A DNA stretch of 30,024 nucleotides from an uncultured Clostridia bacterium (GCA_948530865.1 CAOTKV010000023.1:1-30024), one strand, 5' to 3'; counted from the first letter of the stretch, positions 6,590 through 15,765 are shown. Notes: generated from the letters alone by a model not told the origin. Numbers and translations: made by a program.

Positions 6590-8467
6590 TTATTCTAACT
6601 CAAAGGCTCCTGTATATAATTGATAATAAGTTCCCTTTTGCGCAATCAAATCATCATGGTCTCCTCTTTCAATAATTCTTCCATGGTCAAGAACCATAAT
6701 TGCATTAGAATTTCTAACAGTAGATAATCTATGTGCAATTACAAAAACTGTTCTTCCATTCATAAGTTTATCCATACCATCTTGAACAATTTTTTCAGTT
6801 CTAGTATCTATACTTGAAGTAGCCTCATCTAGTATCATAACTGGTGGATCTAAAAGTGCACATCTTGCAATCGCAATTAATTGTCTTTGACCTTGCGATA
6901 AGCTTGCACCATCTCCTGTTAAATATGTGTCATACCCATTTGGAAGTCTCATTATAAAATTATGAGCATTTGCAAGTTTTGCTGCTTCTATTACTTGCTC
7001 ATCAGTTGCATTATCAAAACCATATTTAATATTTTCTTTTATTGTACAAGTAAAAAGATTTGTATCTTGAAGAACCATTCCAAGAGATAATCTTAAATCA
7101 TCTTTTTTAATTTTATTTATATTTATTCCATCATATCTAATTTTTCCATCTTCGATGTCATAAAAACGATTTATAAGATTTGTAATAGTAGTTTTTCCAG
7201 CGCCAGTAGCTCCTACAAATGCAATTTTTTGACCTGGTTTCGCATATAAACTTATATCATGTAAAACTAGCTTATTTTCTTCATATCCAAAATCAACATC
7301 ATGCATTTCTATATGCCCTTTTACTTCCACATATTCAAGTTCACCATTGCTATGTAAATATTTCCAAGCCCATACATCAGTTTTCTCAGGAGTTTCAGTT
7401 AATATTCCTTGGGTATATTTAGCATTTACTAGAGTTACATATCCAGCATCAATTTCTGGTTCTTCATCCATTAATTCAAAAATTCTTTTTGCTCCAGCAA
7501 GTGCCATAACTACTGAATTTAATTGTTGTGATACTTGATTTATAGGTCTTATAAATGTTTTGCTTAATTGAAGAAATGACACAATTAAACCAACACTAAC
7601 ATTACCTATTCCATTAATTGCAAGTAATCCTCCACAAAGAGCAAGTAATGCATATTGAACATTTCCTAATGCTCCATTTACTGGTCCTAAACAATTTGCA
7701 AATTTATTTGCATTATAAACTTGTTCACATAGTTCATCATTTAATTTATCAAACTTTTCTTTTGCTCTATCTTCATAACAAAAAACTTTAACAACCTTTT
7801 GACCATTAATCATTTCTTCAATATAGCCATTTACTTTACCGATTGATTCTTGTTGCTTTATAAAATATTTACCACTTTTAGATGTAATTAATTTTGTAAT
7901 GCTTAAAATAATTATTAATGAGACAATTACTACTAATGTAAGATATATATTTGTAATTACCATAGAAACAAATACTGTAATAATTGTAATTGCTGATGAT
8001 AAAAATTGTGGTATACTTTGAGAAATCATCTGACTTAATGTATCTGTATCATTTGTATATCTACTCATTATATCTCCATGAGTATGTGTATCAAAAAATT
8101 TGATTGGTAATTTTTGCATTTTTACAAACATTTCATCACGAATAATTTTTAAAGTACCTTCTGAAATATATACCATAACAACACTATAAACGTAACTTGC
8201 AATAACACCAACTAAATAAATAACACACATAGTTCCAATCGCATGAAGTAATTCTGTATATATTGGATTTTGCATTCCCATCAAAGGAACAATATAATCA
8301 TCAATTAATGTTTGCAAATATAAATTTCCAGCAACTGATGAAATTGTACTAAGAACTATTGATACTAAAACTACAAAAAGTTTAAATTTATAATTTTTAG
8401 TAATATATTTCATTACTCTTCCTAAAACTTTAAAATCCACTTGAGGCTTTACTTTCTTATTATTCAT
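6590..8467 (-). CDS. ABC exporter half-transporter with consensus ATPase site
   Basis: A 625-residue membrane exporter subunit: six transmembrane helices (about 30-325) then a nucleotide-binding domain. Walker A is GATGAGKT (419-426), the signature LSQGQ (523-527), and Walker B VMILDE with catalytic Glu at about 548. A spacer of roughly 50 residues rich in charged and aromatic residues precedes the ATPase domain, as in YheH/BmrD-type subunits. It overlaps the upstream half-transporter gene by eight bases (translational coupling) and has its own GGAGGAG site, so the two proteins form a heterodimer like BmrCD or TM287/288. Drugs or lipids are likely substrates; none can be named. Confidence 0.85.
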   Translation of the reverse strand: MNNKKVKPQVDFKVLGRVMKYITKNYKFKLFVVLVSIVLSTISSVAGNLYLQTLIDDYIVPLMGMQNPIYTELLHAIGTMCVIYLVGVIASYVYSVVMVYISEGTLKIIRDEMFVKMQKLPIKFFDTHTHGDIMSRYTNDTDTLSQMISQSIPQFLSSAITIITVFVSMVITNIYLTLVVIVSLIIILSITKLITSKSGKYFIKQQESIGKVNGYIEEMINGQKVVKVFCYEDRAKEKFDKLNDELCEQVYNANKFANCLGPVNGALGNVQYALLALCGGLLAINGIGNVSVGLIVSFLQLSKTFIRPINQVSQQLNSVVMALAGAKRIFELMDEEPEIDAGYVTLVNAKYTQGILTETPEKTDVWAWKYLHSNGELEYVEVKGHIEMHDVDFGYEENKLVLHDISLYAKPGQKIAFVGATGAGKTTITNLINRFYDIEDGKIRYDGININKIKKDDLRLSLGMVLQDTNLFTCTIKENIKYGFDNATDEQVIEAAKLANAHNFIMRLPNGYDTYLTGDGASLSQGQRQLIAIARCALLDPPVMILDEATSSIDTRTEKIVQDGMDKLMNGRTVFVIAHRLSTVRNSNAIMVLDHGRIIERGDHDDLIAQKGTYYQLYTGAFELE

Positions 8468-10193
8468 TCTCTTCTCCTCCCTTCATTTGAGAATAGAAGA
8501 CTTCTTGATAAATGCTATTTGTTTTTAATAGTTCATCATGTGTGCCACATGCATTTATTTCTCCATTATCTAAAACAATTATCTTATCTGCATCTTGGAT
8601 TGAAGAAATTCTTTGAGCAATTATTATTTTTGTTGTATTTGGTATTTCTTCTTTAAATGCTTTTCTAATTAATTCATCTGTTTTTGTATCTACCGCGCTT
8701 GTTGAATCATCTAATATCAATATTTTGGGTTTTTTTAGTAGTGCTCTTGCAATACAAATTCTTTGCTTTTGACCACCAGATACATTTGTACCACCTTGTT
8801 CTATATATGTATCATATCCTTCTGGAAAACTAGAAATAAATTCATCTGCTTGTGCTAACTTACAAGCTTTAATTAATTCTTCATCTGTTGCGTTTTCATT
8901 TCCCCAACGTAAATTTTCTTTTATAGTTCCTGAAAATAATACATTTTTTTGAAGTACCATTGCAACTTGATTTCTTAATGAATTTAGTTCATAATCTCTA
9001 ACATCTACTCCACCAACTTTAATTGAACCTGTTGTAACATCATATAATCTAGGAATTAACTGAACAAAAGTTGATTTGGAAGAACCAGTTCCACCAATTA
9101 TTCCAACTGTTTCTCCTGATTTTATTTGTATATTTACATTTTTTAAACATAATTTGTTTTTATCTTTTACATAACTAAAATTAACATTATCAAAAAATAT
9201 TGAACCATTCTTTACTTCTGTGATAGCGTTTTCTTTACTTGTTAAATCACTTTTTTCATCTAGTATTTCAACAATTCTTTCACAAGATGCTCTTGAAATC
9301 ATTATCATAACTAAAACCATAGATAAAACCATAAGCGAAATTAAAATTTGCATTGCATATGAAATTAAACTTGTAAATTCTCCTGTTGTTAAATTTCCAG
9401 CTATAATTTGTTTACCACCAAACCATGAAATAAGAACTATAATAGTACTTACAGTAATTTGCATTAATGGATTATTTAGAGCAACCAATCTCTCTGCTTT
9501 TAAAAATTCATTATAAATTTTATCTGATGTTTTATAAAATTTATCAATTTCCTTATTCTCTGTAACAAAAGATTTTACTACTCTAATTCCTCTTACATTT
9601 TCTTGTACTGTATTATTTAAATTATCATAAATTTTTATTGCATTTTCAAAAATGGGATGAGCTGTTGTAGCAATAAAATACAATCCTAACCCTAAAAATG
9701 GAATTGCAATTAGAAATATTAATGCAAGTTTACTATTAACAATAAATGCCATTATTAATGCAAAAATAAGCATTAATGGCGCTCTTATAGCAATTCTTAT
9801 TATCATTTGAAATGCCATTTGAACATTATTTATATCAGTAGTATGTCTTGTTACAATACTTGATGTAGAAAATTTATCTATATTAGAAAAAGAAAAATCT
9901 TGAACATTATAATAAATTCTTTTTCTTAAATTCTTCGCAAAACCACTTGTTGCTCTTGCTGCATATTTTCCAGATTTTACGCCACAAAACATTGCAATTA
10001 AAGAACATATCACAAGTAAAATACCTATTTGAATTATAACTTTACTATCATTTTTATTAATTCCATTATCTATTAAAAACGCCATCAAAAATGGAATTAT
10101 TACATCAAAAGCTGATTCAAATGCTACAAAAATTGGTGTTAAAATTGTTTCTTTTTTAAATTCACCAATACAAGATGCTAATTTCCTAATCAT
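8460..10193 (-). CDS. ABC exporter half-transporter with degenerate ATPase site
   Basis: A 577-residue partner of the next gene: six transmembrane helices in the first 310 residues and an ATPase domain with Walker A GGTGSSKST (367-375), signature VSGGQ and Walker B ILILDD. Asp at about 496 replaces the catalytic Glu, and Ser replaces the usual Gly before the Walker Lys. One weakened site is the hallmark of heterodimeric exporters such as TM287/288 and BmrC/D. The start at 10193 follows AAAGGAGG; an upstream ATG at 10217 lies in the terminator. A complete terminator hairpin sits directly before the ribosome site, leaving no room for a promoter after it, so expression must depend on readthrough. 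Confidence 0.85.
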   Translation of the reverse strand: MIRKLASCIGEFKKETILTPIFVAFESAFDVIIPFLMAFLIDNGINKNDSKVIIQIGILLVICSLIAMFCGVKSGKYAARATSGFAKNLRKRIYYNVQDFSFSNIDKFSTSSIVTRHTTDINNVQMAFQMIIRIAIRAPLMLIFALIMAFIVNSKLALIFLIAIPFLGLGLYFIATTAHPIFENAIKIYDNLNNTVQENVRGIRVVKSFVTENKEIDKFYKTSDKIYNEFLKAERLVALNNPLMQITVSTIIVLISWFGGKQIIAGNLTTGEFTSLISYAMQILISLMVLSMVLVMIMISRASCERIVEILDEKSDLTSKENAITEVKNGSIFFDNVNFSYVKDKNKLCLKNVNIQIKSGETVGIIGGTGSSKSTFVQLIPRLYDVTTGSIKVGGVDVRDYELNSLRNQVAMVLQKNVLFSGTIKENLRWGNENATDEELIKACKLAQADEFISSFPEGYDTYIEQGGTNVSGGQKQRICIARALLKKPKILILDDSTSAVDTKTDELIRKAFKEEIPNTTKIIIAQRISSIQDADKIIVLDNGEINACGTHDELLKTNSIYQEVFYSQMKGGEENE

Positions 10194-10211
10194 TTTTTCC
10201 TCCTTTAAACA

Positions 10212-10248
10212 ATACAAAAAGTAACTAAATAAATTATTTAGTTACTTT
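10212..10248 (-). terminator. Terminator in the leader of the ABC exporter genes
   Basis: A perfect 15-base inverted repeat (AAAGTAACTAAATAA, 10218-10232 and 10234-10248) followed on the minus strand by TTTTTG. It could simply end the 103-residue gene, but the exporter's ribosome site starts only about five bases after the T run, so it may act as an attenuator. Confidence 0.8.
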
Positions 10249-10271
10249 GATTTATACTTGTTAAAATCTTA

Positions 10272-10583
10272 TTAAACGTTTTCTTCTGTATTATTTTCTT
10301 CTAAAACTACATCTTCTATTTCTTTTACTGCAGTTCCAAATGAAAAAGTTTTTTTAGAGCTTTTTGCTTTTTCTTCAAACTTTCTATAAAATTCTTCTCT
10401 TGCATCATTTAATGTATTTTGCATAGCATCAAACATTTCATCAACATCTTGTTTTGTAAAATCATATGAATTACTTCTTGCCATTGGCTCTAATATTTGA
10501 ATATCATGTAATACATTATTTACTCTCTTTCCTGCGAATTCCATAAATTTGTTTCTTTTTTCTTCGTTAACTTCTCTTTGCAT
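10272..10583 (-). CDS. Small charged helical protein, unknown
   Basis: A 103-residue protein that I do not recognise. It is rich in Glu, Lys, Asn and Phe, has no membrane segment or signal peptide, and looks almost wholly alpha-helical. Residues about 40-75 have coiled-coil character, and the tail after residue 85 is acidic. A short Lys/Ser patch (KSSKKTFSFG, about 74-83) separates the two. An AAGGAGAG site precedes the start. It lies upstream of the exporter genes and is separated from them by the terminator at 10212-10248, so the exporter may be reached by readthrough from this unit. Confidence 0.65.
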   Translation of the reverse strand: MQREVNEEKRNKFMEFAGKRVNNVLHDIQILEPMARSNSYDFTKQDVDEMFDAMQNTLNDAREEFYRKFEEKAKSSKKTFSFGTAVKEIEDVVLEENNTEENV

Positions 10584-10677
10584 TTTTACTCTCCTTAATA
10601 TGTATAATTTTAAAATTTACATATATAAAATATCATAAATTAAGTCAAAATTCAAATATTTTTTTACATTTTAAAAT

Positions 10678-10815
10678 TTACATATCTTCAAAATAAGAAT
10701 CACTTGCTCCACAAAATACTCTTACTATTTCATTTCTCTCATTGGTTACAACTTTATTTAAAAAACATATTTCTCCATTTTCATTAATTTCAAATAATTC
10801 TTTTGCATTTTCCAT
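10678..10815 (-). CDS. 45-residue hypothetical protein
   Basis: A small frame running from ATG at 10815 to TAA at 10678. It begins MENAKELFEINENGEICFL and ends with CGASDSYFEDM. Codon use matches the AT-rich neighbours, and the sequence has a plausible alternation of beta-strand-like and polar residues, with two cysteines. The ribosome site is modest (GTGGTG). An extended -10 element lies about 60 bases upstream. It fills part of the 355-base gap between 10583 and 10939. I cannot assign a family, and it may not be translated. Confidence 0.45.
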   Translation of the reverse strand: MENAKELFEINENGEICFLNKVVTNERNEIVRVFCGASDSYFEDM

Positions 10816-10870
10816 TGTACACCACCACTTACCCTTTCAAAATTTTAAAACTCTCTTTTAAATTGAATTG

Positions 10871-10879
10871 ATTATAACA
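10871..10879 (-). promoter_or_regulatory. Extended -10 promoter candidate
   Basis: TG-T-TATAAT on the minus strand, about 60 bases before the 45-residue frame. No convincing -35 box is visible, which is common for extended -10 promoters. The rest of the 10816-10938 gap shows nothing else I can support. Confidence 0.4.
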
Positions 10880-10938
10880 TTTGTCACATTTTTTTGAGTG
10901 TTTTTTATGTGAATTTTAAAAGGATTTAATGTGTATAA

Positions 10939-12255
10939 TTATTTTTCCTCTGGCTCTTCAACTTTATTTACTTTACATGCCTTTATTTTAATTATTCTTT
11001 TATCTTTTATTTTTTCAACTTTATATACAACTTTTTCTGTTTCAATAACTGGCTTTTCTTTTTCATCTGGAATTCTACCAAGTTCTTCAATTAAATATCC
11101 TGATAAAGTATCATAATCTCCCTCAGGGATTTCAACTTCAAGCGCTTTTTCAGTTTCCCAAATAGACATACTACCATTTAATATATAAGTATTTTCATCT
11201 ATCTTTTCACAATTGTCTTCAACAAGATCATATTCATCATAAATCTCACCAACAATTTCTTCTAGTATATCTTCCATTGTAACAATACCTGCTGTTCCTC
11301 CATATTCATCTACTACAATTGCAATTTGTTTTCTATTTTTTCTTAAATCCTCAAAAAGTTCATTTAATTGTTTTGTTTCTGGTATATAATATGCTTCTTT
11401 AACTAAATTTTTTACTTTAACACTTTTATTTTTAGTTGATAATAAAATATCTTTTATATATACAATTCCTTTTATTTCATCAATTGTTTCTTCATATACT
11501 GGAATTCTACTATATCTAAAATCTTCATTATCAGTTATTTCTTCAAGAACTTTTGATATTGATAAATTCATATCTAATGCATATACTTCTTTTCTAGGAA
11601 TCATTATTTCAGAAGCTGTTTTGTCATTAAATTCAAAAACATTATTTATCATTTCTCTTTCTTCTTTATCTATTGTTCCTTTTTCTTCTCCAACATCTAC
11701 CATCATTCTAATTTCTTCTTCTGTTACAGTTTCTTCTTCATTTCCTGTAATTCCAAATAATTTAGATACTATATTAGTTGAAAAAGTTAAAAATTTAACA
11801 AAAGGAGCTGTTACAATTGAAATAAATCTTATAACTCCAATTGTAGCAAATGCAATTTTTTCATAATATTTCATCGCAAGTCTTTTTGGAACTAATTCTC
11901 CAAAAATTAAAGTAAAATATGATAATATTATTGTAATTAAAACAATTGATATACTATTCCATACACGAAGTTCAACTGTTGGAACTAAATTGTGTAATAC
12001 TGGTGCAATTCTACTGGCAAAAGCTTCAGATGCAAAAGCACTTGATAAGAATCCTGCTAAAGTAATTCCTATTTGAATTGTTGCTAAAAATTTACTTGGA
12101 TTCTCAAGCATCTTTTTTATTTTTTTGGCTTTCTTATTTCCCTCCTTTGCTTGCATATCTATTTTTGCATCATTTAAAGATATAAATGCAATTTCTGATG
12201 CTGCAAAAAAAGCATTAAGAAAAATTAATATAATTAATGGTACTATTTGAGCCAT
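10939..12255 (-). CDS. CNNM/CorC-family membrane protein (DUF21-CBS-CorC_HlyC)
   Basis: A 438-residue protein: an N-terminal DUF21/CNNM domain with about four membrane segments (residues 1-180), a CBS pair (about 200-330, including EREMINNVFEF and DEYGGTAGIVTMED), and a C-terminal CorC_HlyC domain (about 345-430). Family members such as YhdP, YfjD and CorC are linked to magnesium or cobalt efflux; the hemolysin name is historical. The start at 12255 is chosen because GGAG lies six bases upstream; an ATG at 12270 overlaps that site. It begins 36 bases after the flavodiiron gene and is probably co-transcribed with it. No terminator is clear downstream. Confidence 0.85.
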   Translation of the reverse strand: MAQIVPLIILIFLNAFFAASEIAFISLNDAKIDMQAKEGNKKAKKIKKMLENPSKFLATIQIGITLAGFLSSAFASEAFASRIAPVLHNLVPTVELRVWNSISIVLITIILSYFTLIFGELVPKRLAMKYYEKIAFATIGVIRFISIVTAPFVKFLTFSTNIVSKLFGITGNEEETVTEEEIRMMVDVGEEKGTIDKEEREMINNVFEFNDKTASEIMIPRKEVYALDMNLSISKVLEEITDNEDFRYSRIPVYEETIDEIKGIVYIKDILLSTKNKSVKVKNLVKEAYYIPETKQLNELFEDLRKNRKQIAIVVDEYGGTAGIVTMEDILEEIVGEIYDEYDLVEDNCEKIDENTYILNGSMSIWETEKALEVEIPEGDYDTLSGYLIEELGRIPDEKEKPVIETEKVVYKVEKIKDKRIIKIKACKVNKVEEPEEK

Positions 12256-12291
12256 TTTTATCTCCTTCATCTTTTTATATTTTATAAATTA

Positions 12292-13458
12292 TTATTTTAA
12301 TAATTCATCAGCCAAATTTTCTAACTCTACTTTATTATTCTCTTTCATTGTTGATTTTATTGTTACAAGATTTTCACATAAATCTATATTTTTCATTTTA
12401 GAAACTAATTCTTTCATACATCTTCCAGCAGATGGAGCCCAAGAACCATTTTCTATAAGTGCTATTTTTCGATTTTGGTAATTTTTCTCAATTAATAAAT
12501 GTAAAAAATTATTCATTGGTGTAAATATACCAGCATCATAACTTGCTGATGCAAGAACTAATTTATCATATCTAAATGCATCTTCAACAGCTTCTGCCAT
12601 ATCATCTCTTGATAAATCTGCTATAGATACTTTTTTTGCTCCTTTTTCCTCTAATATTTTTTTCATCTCTTGAGCAACTTTTTCTGTATTTCCATGTATT
12701 GAAGCATATGCAATAAATACACCATCATTTTCTGGCTTATAACTGCTCCAAATATCATACTTTTCAATATAATGTTCTAAATTTTCTTTTAATATTGGTC
12801 CATGTAATGGGCAAATTATTTTAATATCTAAACTTGCTGCTTTTTTTAATAGCATTTGAACTTGAACTCCATATTTTCCTACTATATTAAAATAATATCT
12901 TCTTGCTTCACAATCCCAGTCTTCTTCTGTATCTAAAGCTCCAAATTTTCCAAATCCATCAGCTGAAAATAATACTTTATCACATTTTTCATATGAAACC
13001 ATTACTTCTGGCCAATGAACCATTGGTGCCATAAAAAATTGCAATGTATGCTTTCCAAAACAAATTTCATCGCCTTCTTTTACTACTACCATTCTATTTT
13101 CTAATTTATCTATATTAAAAAATTGTGGTAACATTGAGAATGTTTTAGCATTTCCTATTAATTTCATTTCAGGATATTTATTTGCTAATAATTCTATATT
13201 ATATGCATGATCTGGTTCTAAATGAGAAATAACTAAATAATCTGGTTTTTCACTATTTAAAGCTTTTTCCAAATTTTCACACCATTCATCTGTTTTTCTT
13301 CTATCTATTGTGTCCATAATTACATTTTTCTCATCCTTAATTAAATAAGAATTATAAGAAACTCCATTTGGCACAATATATTGGCTTTCAAATAAATCTA
13401 TTGTTTTATCATCTGCTCCTATATAAATAATATCTTCTGAAATTTTTATATCTTTCAT
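12292..13458 (-). CDS. fprA: Flavodiiron protein (FprA-type A-type flavoprotein)
   Basis: A 388-residue cytosolic enzyme that reduces oxygen to water or nitric oxide to nitrous oxide in anaerobes. The N-terminal metallo-beta-lactamase-like domain shows the diiron ligands: HLEPDH near residue 80, the His of VHWPE near 146, SADGFG near 165 and LHGPI near 225. The C-terminal flavodoxin domain begins near residue 250 with IAYASIHGNTEK, the FMN phosphate loop. No rubredoxin domain is fused. It has a strong promoter and an AGGAGG site and leads a unit with the CNNM gene. It marks the host as an anaerobe that meets oxygen or NO. Confidence 0.9.
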   Translation of the reverse strand: MKDIKISEDIIYIGADDKTIDLFESQYIVPNGVSYNSYLIKDEKNVIMDTIDRRKTDEWCENLEKALNSEKPDYLVISHLEPDHAYNIELLANKYPEMKLIGNAKTFSMLPQFFNIDKLENRMVVVKEGDEICFGKHTLQFFMAPMVHWPEVMVSYEKCDKVLFSADGFGKFGALDTEEDWDCEARRYYFNIVGKYGVQVQMLLKKAASLDIKIICPLHGPILKENLEHYIEKYDIWSSYKPENDGVFIAYASIHGNTEKVAQEMKKILEEKGAKKVSIADLSRDDMAEAVEDAFRYDKLVLASASYDAGIFTPMNNFLHLLIEKNYQNRKIALIENGSWAPSAGRCMKELVSKMKNIDLCENLVTIKSTMKENNKVELENLADELLK

Positions 13459-13485
13459 AATAACCTCCTATATTTTCCAATCGAT

Positions 13486-13514
13486 ATTATATTATAAACA
13501 ACTATAAAAATCAA
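13486..13514 (-). promoter_or_regulatory. Promoter of the flavodiiron gene
   Basis: -35 TTGATT (13509-13514), 17-base spacer, -10 TATAAT (13486-13491) on the minus strand. An inverted repeat AACATTT-AAATGTT (about 13513-13532) overlaps the upstream edge and could be an operator. Confidence 0.65.
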
Positions 13515-13593
13515 CATTTGTATATAAATGTTAGTAAAGCTTTATACAAAACACTTTTCTATTAAATAAATTCGAGAAATTGCTTCGTTTTAA

Positions 13594-13622
13594 TTGACAT
13601 AATTGAATTACCGTAATATAAT
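13594..13622 (+). promoter_or_regulatory. Promoter of the Clp/FtsH hybrid gene
   Basis: -35 TTGACA (13594-13599), 17-base spacer, -10 TATAAT (13617-13622) on the plus strand. The leader is short, with AGGAGG directly before the ATG at 13658. Confidence 0.9.
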
Positions 13623-13657
13623 AAGTGCGTACAAAAATTACAAGGAGGCGAAGACTT

Positions 13658-15694
13658 ATGGCAAACACTGATGTACGTTTATCACAATCTTCCACAGACA
13701 TGATGCATGAAATCCTTGAGGACATGCGGAATTACAATTTCGATTCTGTAAATTTCGCAATGCTTCTTTATGGAGTTATGAATGCATCCGAGGAAAAAGA
13801 CGGCGGTAGCGTTCTTGAAAACTACATTTGCAGTCAGGATGTATATCCTATGGACATTGAGGATTCTCTCAGTCTGATGATTACAGACTACTGTGCAAAA
13901 CTTCAGGATGAATATGAGAAAACACATCCGAAGAAAAAAGAAGTTAAGAACGCAAAATCAAGTACTTCTAACTCTTCCAAAAAGAAAAGTGGTTCGAAAA
14001 AAGATGAAACAAAAAAAGAGCCTGCACCACAGATTTCTGACATTTCAAGTACTTTGATTTTTAAAGACTTCGAAGGTAAAGAGCTACGTGTCCCAGTAAA
14101 CAGTGAAGTTGAATATGTCTACGAGAAATTGCTCGACATTATCGAAAAATTTTCTGTTACTGAACTTGAACCTGTTCATTTCACAGTTGCCATGTTCCAG
14201 GTAGAGCACAAGGAATTCAAGCACTACTTAAAAGAAATCAATGTGAACTACCTTGATGCAAAAAAATATTTCAAACCAGAGCGCATTCTTCGGCTTGGCT
14301 CTATCCCCTTCGTTCTTGCAGGATTTTTAAATACTGTAAACGATAAGATTGATGCTGAAAAGCCTTGCGAAATCTTAAAGCGTGATAACGAAGCTGAATT
14401 GCTTTGGAATATCATGCTTAAGAAAAATAAGCGTAATGCTGTTATCGTGGGCGAAGCTGGTGTTGGAAAAACAGCCTTGGTTGAAAAAATCACCTATGAT
14501 GTAAACAAAGGAACTTGTCCGAAAGAATTTGAGAAATTCAAAGTTATTTCTCTTGATGTTAATTCCCTTATTGCTGGAACTTCTTACAGAGGTGATGCAG
14601 AAGAACGAATTAAAGATGTCATTGACTTTCTTGAAAATAACGATGATGTAATTCTTTTCATTGATGAGGTTCACACTATCCTTGGTGCTGGTTCCTGTTT
14701 CGAAGGTGAAATGGATTTAGCAAATGCTTTGAAACCTATTCTTGCTCGTGGTGATACCATTGTAATCGGTGCAACCACTGAGGAGGAGTATGAAAAGTAT
14801 TTCAAAAGAGATGCCGCGCTTTCCAGACGTTTTGAAAAAGTCGAAGTGAAAGAGCCTATGGCAAAAGATGTTTACCCGATGATTAAGAATAAGCTTCAGG
14901 TACTTTCTGAGTTCCATGGAGTGAAAATTACTCGTCATATGGTTCAGTATGCAATTATGATTGCAAGCTGCTTTGCTTTTGAAAAGAAAAATCCTGATAA
15001 AACTTTGGATTTGATTGATAGAGCAATGGTAGCAGCAAAAAGAGAAGGAAAAACTTACGTTGACAAACCTTCCATTCTCAAAAACTTTGGCATTTTCTTC
15101 AAGATGTGGAACAACATGTCCACTCAAACCAAGCTGGAAACTGCATATCATGAGGCAGGTCATTATATTGCTGGAAAAGCATGTGGCAAACTGATTCGGA
15201 ATAACTGGCAAGCTGTTTCCATTATGCCTGCTGAAGACTATCTCGGAATAACTGTTTTTGAATATGATGAAACCAAAGTTCCTTTCTGCAATATCGACTA
15301 CTTTATCGATGAAATTGCCTTTTATTTAGCAGGAAGAGTTGCTGAAAATATCTTCACCAACAGTTTTACCAGTGGCGCATCTGCTGATTTGGATTATTCT
15401 ACCAAAAGAGCATTTGAGATAATCACGAAATTTGGTATGGGTACTAATTCTATCACAAATCGTATCTACCTCAACACTGAAAACTATCCAATGTTTTCTG
15501 AAAAGACAATGGATATTATCAATGAGGAAGTAACCAAGCTCATGAATACTGCTTATAGCCGTGCTGAGCAATTACTCGAAGAAAACAGAGATATTCTCGA
15601 GGCAATTGTTCCTGCGCTTTTGGAAAAGCATATTATGAGCGAAACAGAGCTGGATAAAATCTGGCAAGATGTTGTAAGTAAACGTAACGCATAA
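13658..15694 (+). CDS. Clp-type AAA+ unfoldase fused to an FtsH-type (M41) zinc protease
   Basis: A 678-residue soluble protein with an unusual order of domains. Residues 1-90 are helical and resemble Clp N-repeats; 92-125 form a Lys/Ser linker; about 150-205 give a second Clp-N-like region. A ClpA/ClpB first-ring AAA+ module follows: Walker A GEAGVGKT (265-272), Walker B LFIDEVHT (333-340), arginine finger in SRRF (390-392). Residues about 490-670 match peptidase M41: HEAGH (498-502) supplies two zinc ligands and the catalytic Glu, AGRVAE follows, and D577 in GASADLD matches the third FtsH ligand. FtsH membrane helices and its own AAA domain are absent. The start at 13658 follows AGGAGG; a GTG at 13625 precedes that site. 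It is the only plus-strand gene, is GC-richer than its neighbours and uses CGG arginine codons. Confidence 0.85.
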   Translation: MANTDVRLSQSSTDMMHEILEDMRNYNFDSVNFAMLLYGVMNASEEKDGGSVLENYICSQDVYPMDIEDSLSLMITDYCAKLQDEYEKTHPKKKEVKNAKSSTSNSSKKKSGSKKDETKKEPAPQISDISSTLIFKDFEGKELRVPVNSEVEYVYEKLLDIIEKFSVTELEPVHFTVAMFQVEHKEFKHYLKEINVNYLDAKKYFKPERILRLGSIPFVLAGFLNTVNDKIDAEKPCEILKRDNEAELLWNIMLKKNKRNAVIVGEAGVGKTALVEKITYDVNKGTCPKEFEKFKVISLDVNSLIAGTSYRGDAEERIKDVIDFLENNDDVILFIDEVHTILGAGSCFEGEMDLANALKPILARGDTIVIGATTEEEYEKYFKRDAALSRRFEKVEVKEPMAKDVYPMIKNKLQVLSEFHGVKITRHMVQYAIMIASCFAFEKKNPDKTLDLIDRAMVAAKREGKTYVDKPSILKNFGIFFKMWNNMSTQTKLETAYHEAGHYIAGKACGKLIRNNWQAVSIMPAEDYLGITVFEYDETKVPFCNIDYFIDEIAFYLAGRVAENIFTNSFTSGASADLDYSTKRAFEIITKFGMGTNSITNRIYLNTENYPMFSEKTMDIINEEVTKLMNTAYSRAEQLLEENRDILEAIVPALLEKHIMSETELDKIWQDVVSKRNA

Positions 15695-15720
15695 GTCACA
15701 ATAATTTGTAAGCTTCACAA

Positions 15721-15750
15721 AAAAGGGATGGACTAAAGTCCATCCCTTTT
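15721..15750. terminator. Bidirectional terminator between the hybrid protease gene and tcdA
   Basis: A 13-base perfect stem (AAAAGGGATGGAC, loop TAAA, complement) with T runs on both strands. It serves the plus-strand protease gene and the minus-strand csoR-copA-tcdA unit. Confidence 0.9.
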
Positions 15751-15765
15751 CGATTTTATGAAATT

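Noticed and set aside
13625..13657. GTG start adding eleven residues to the Clp/FtsH hybrid
   Set aside because: The extra codons cover the AGGAGG ribosome site of the ATG at 13658 and lie too close to the -10 box.
13682..15571. Several minus-strand frames of 80-165 codons opposite the hybrid protease gene
   Set aside because: They are antisense to a gene with clear domain motifs, have no ribosome sites and show no recognisable protein features.
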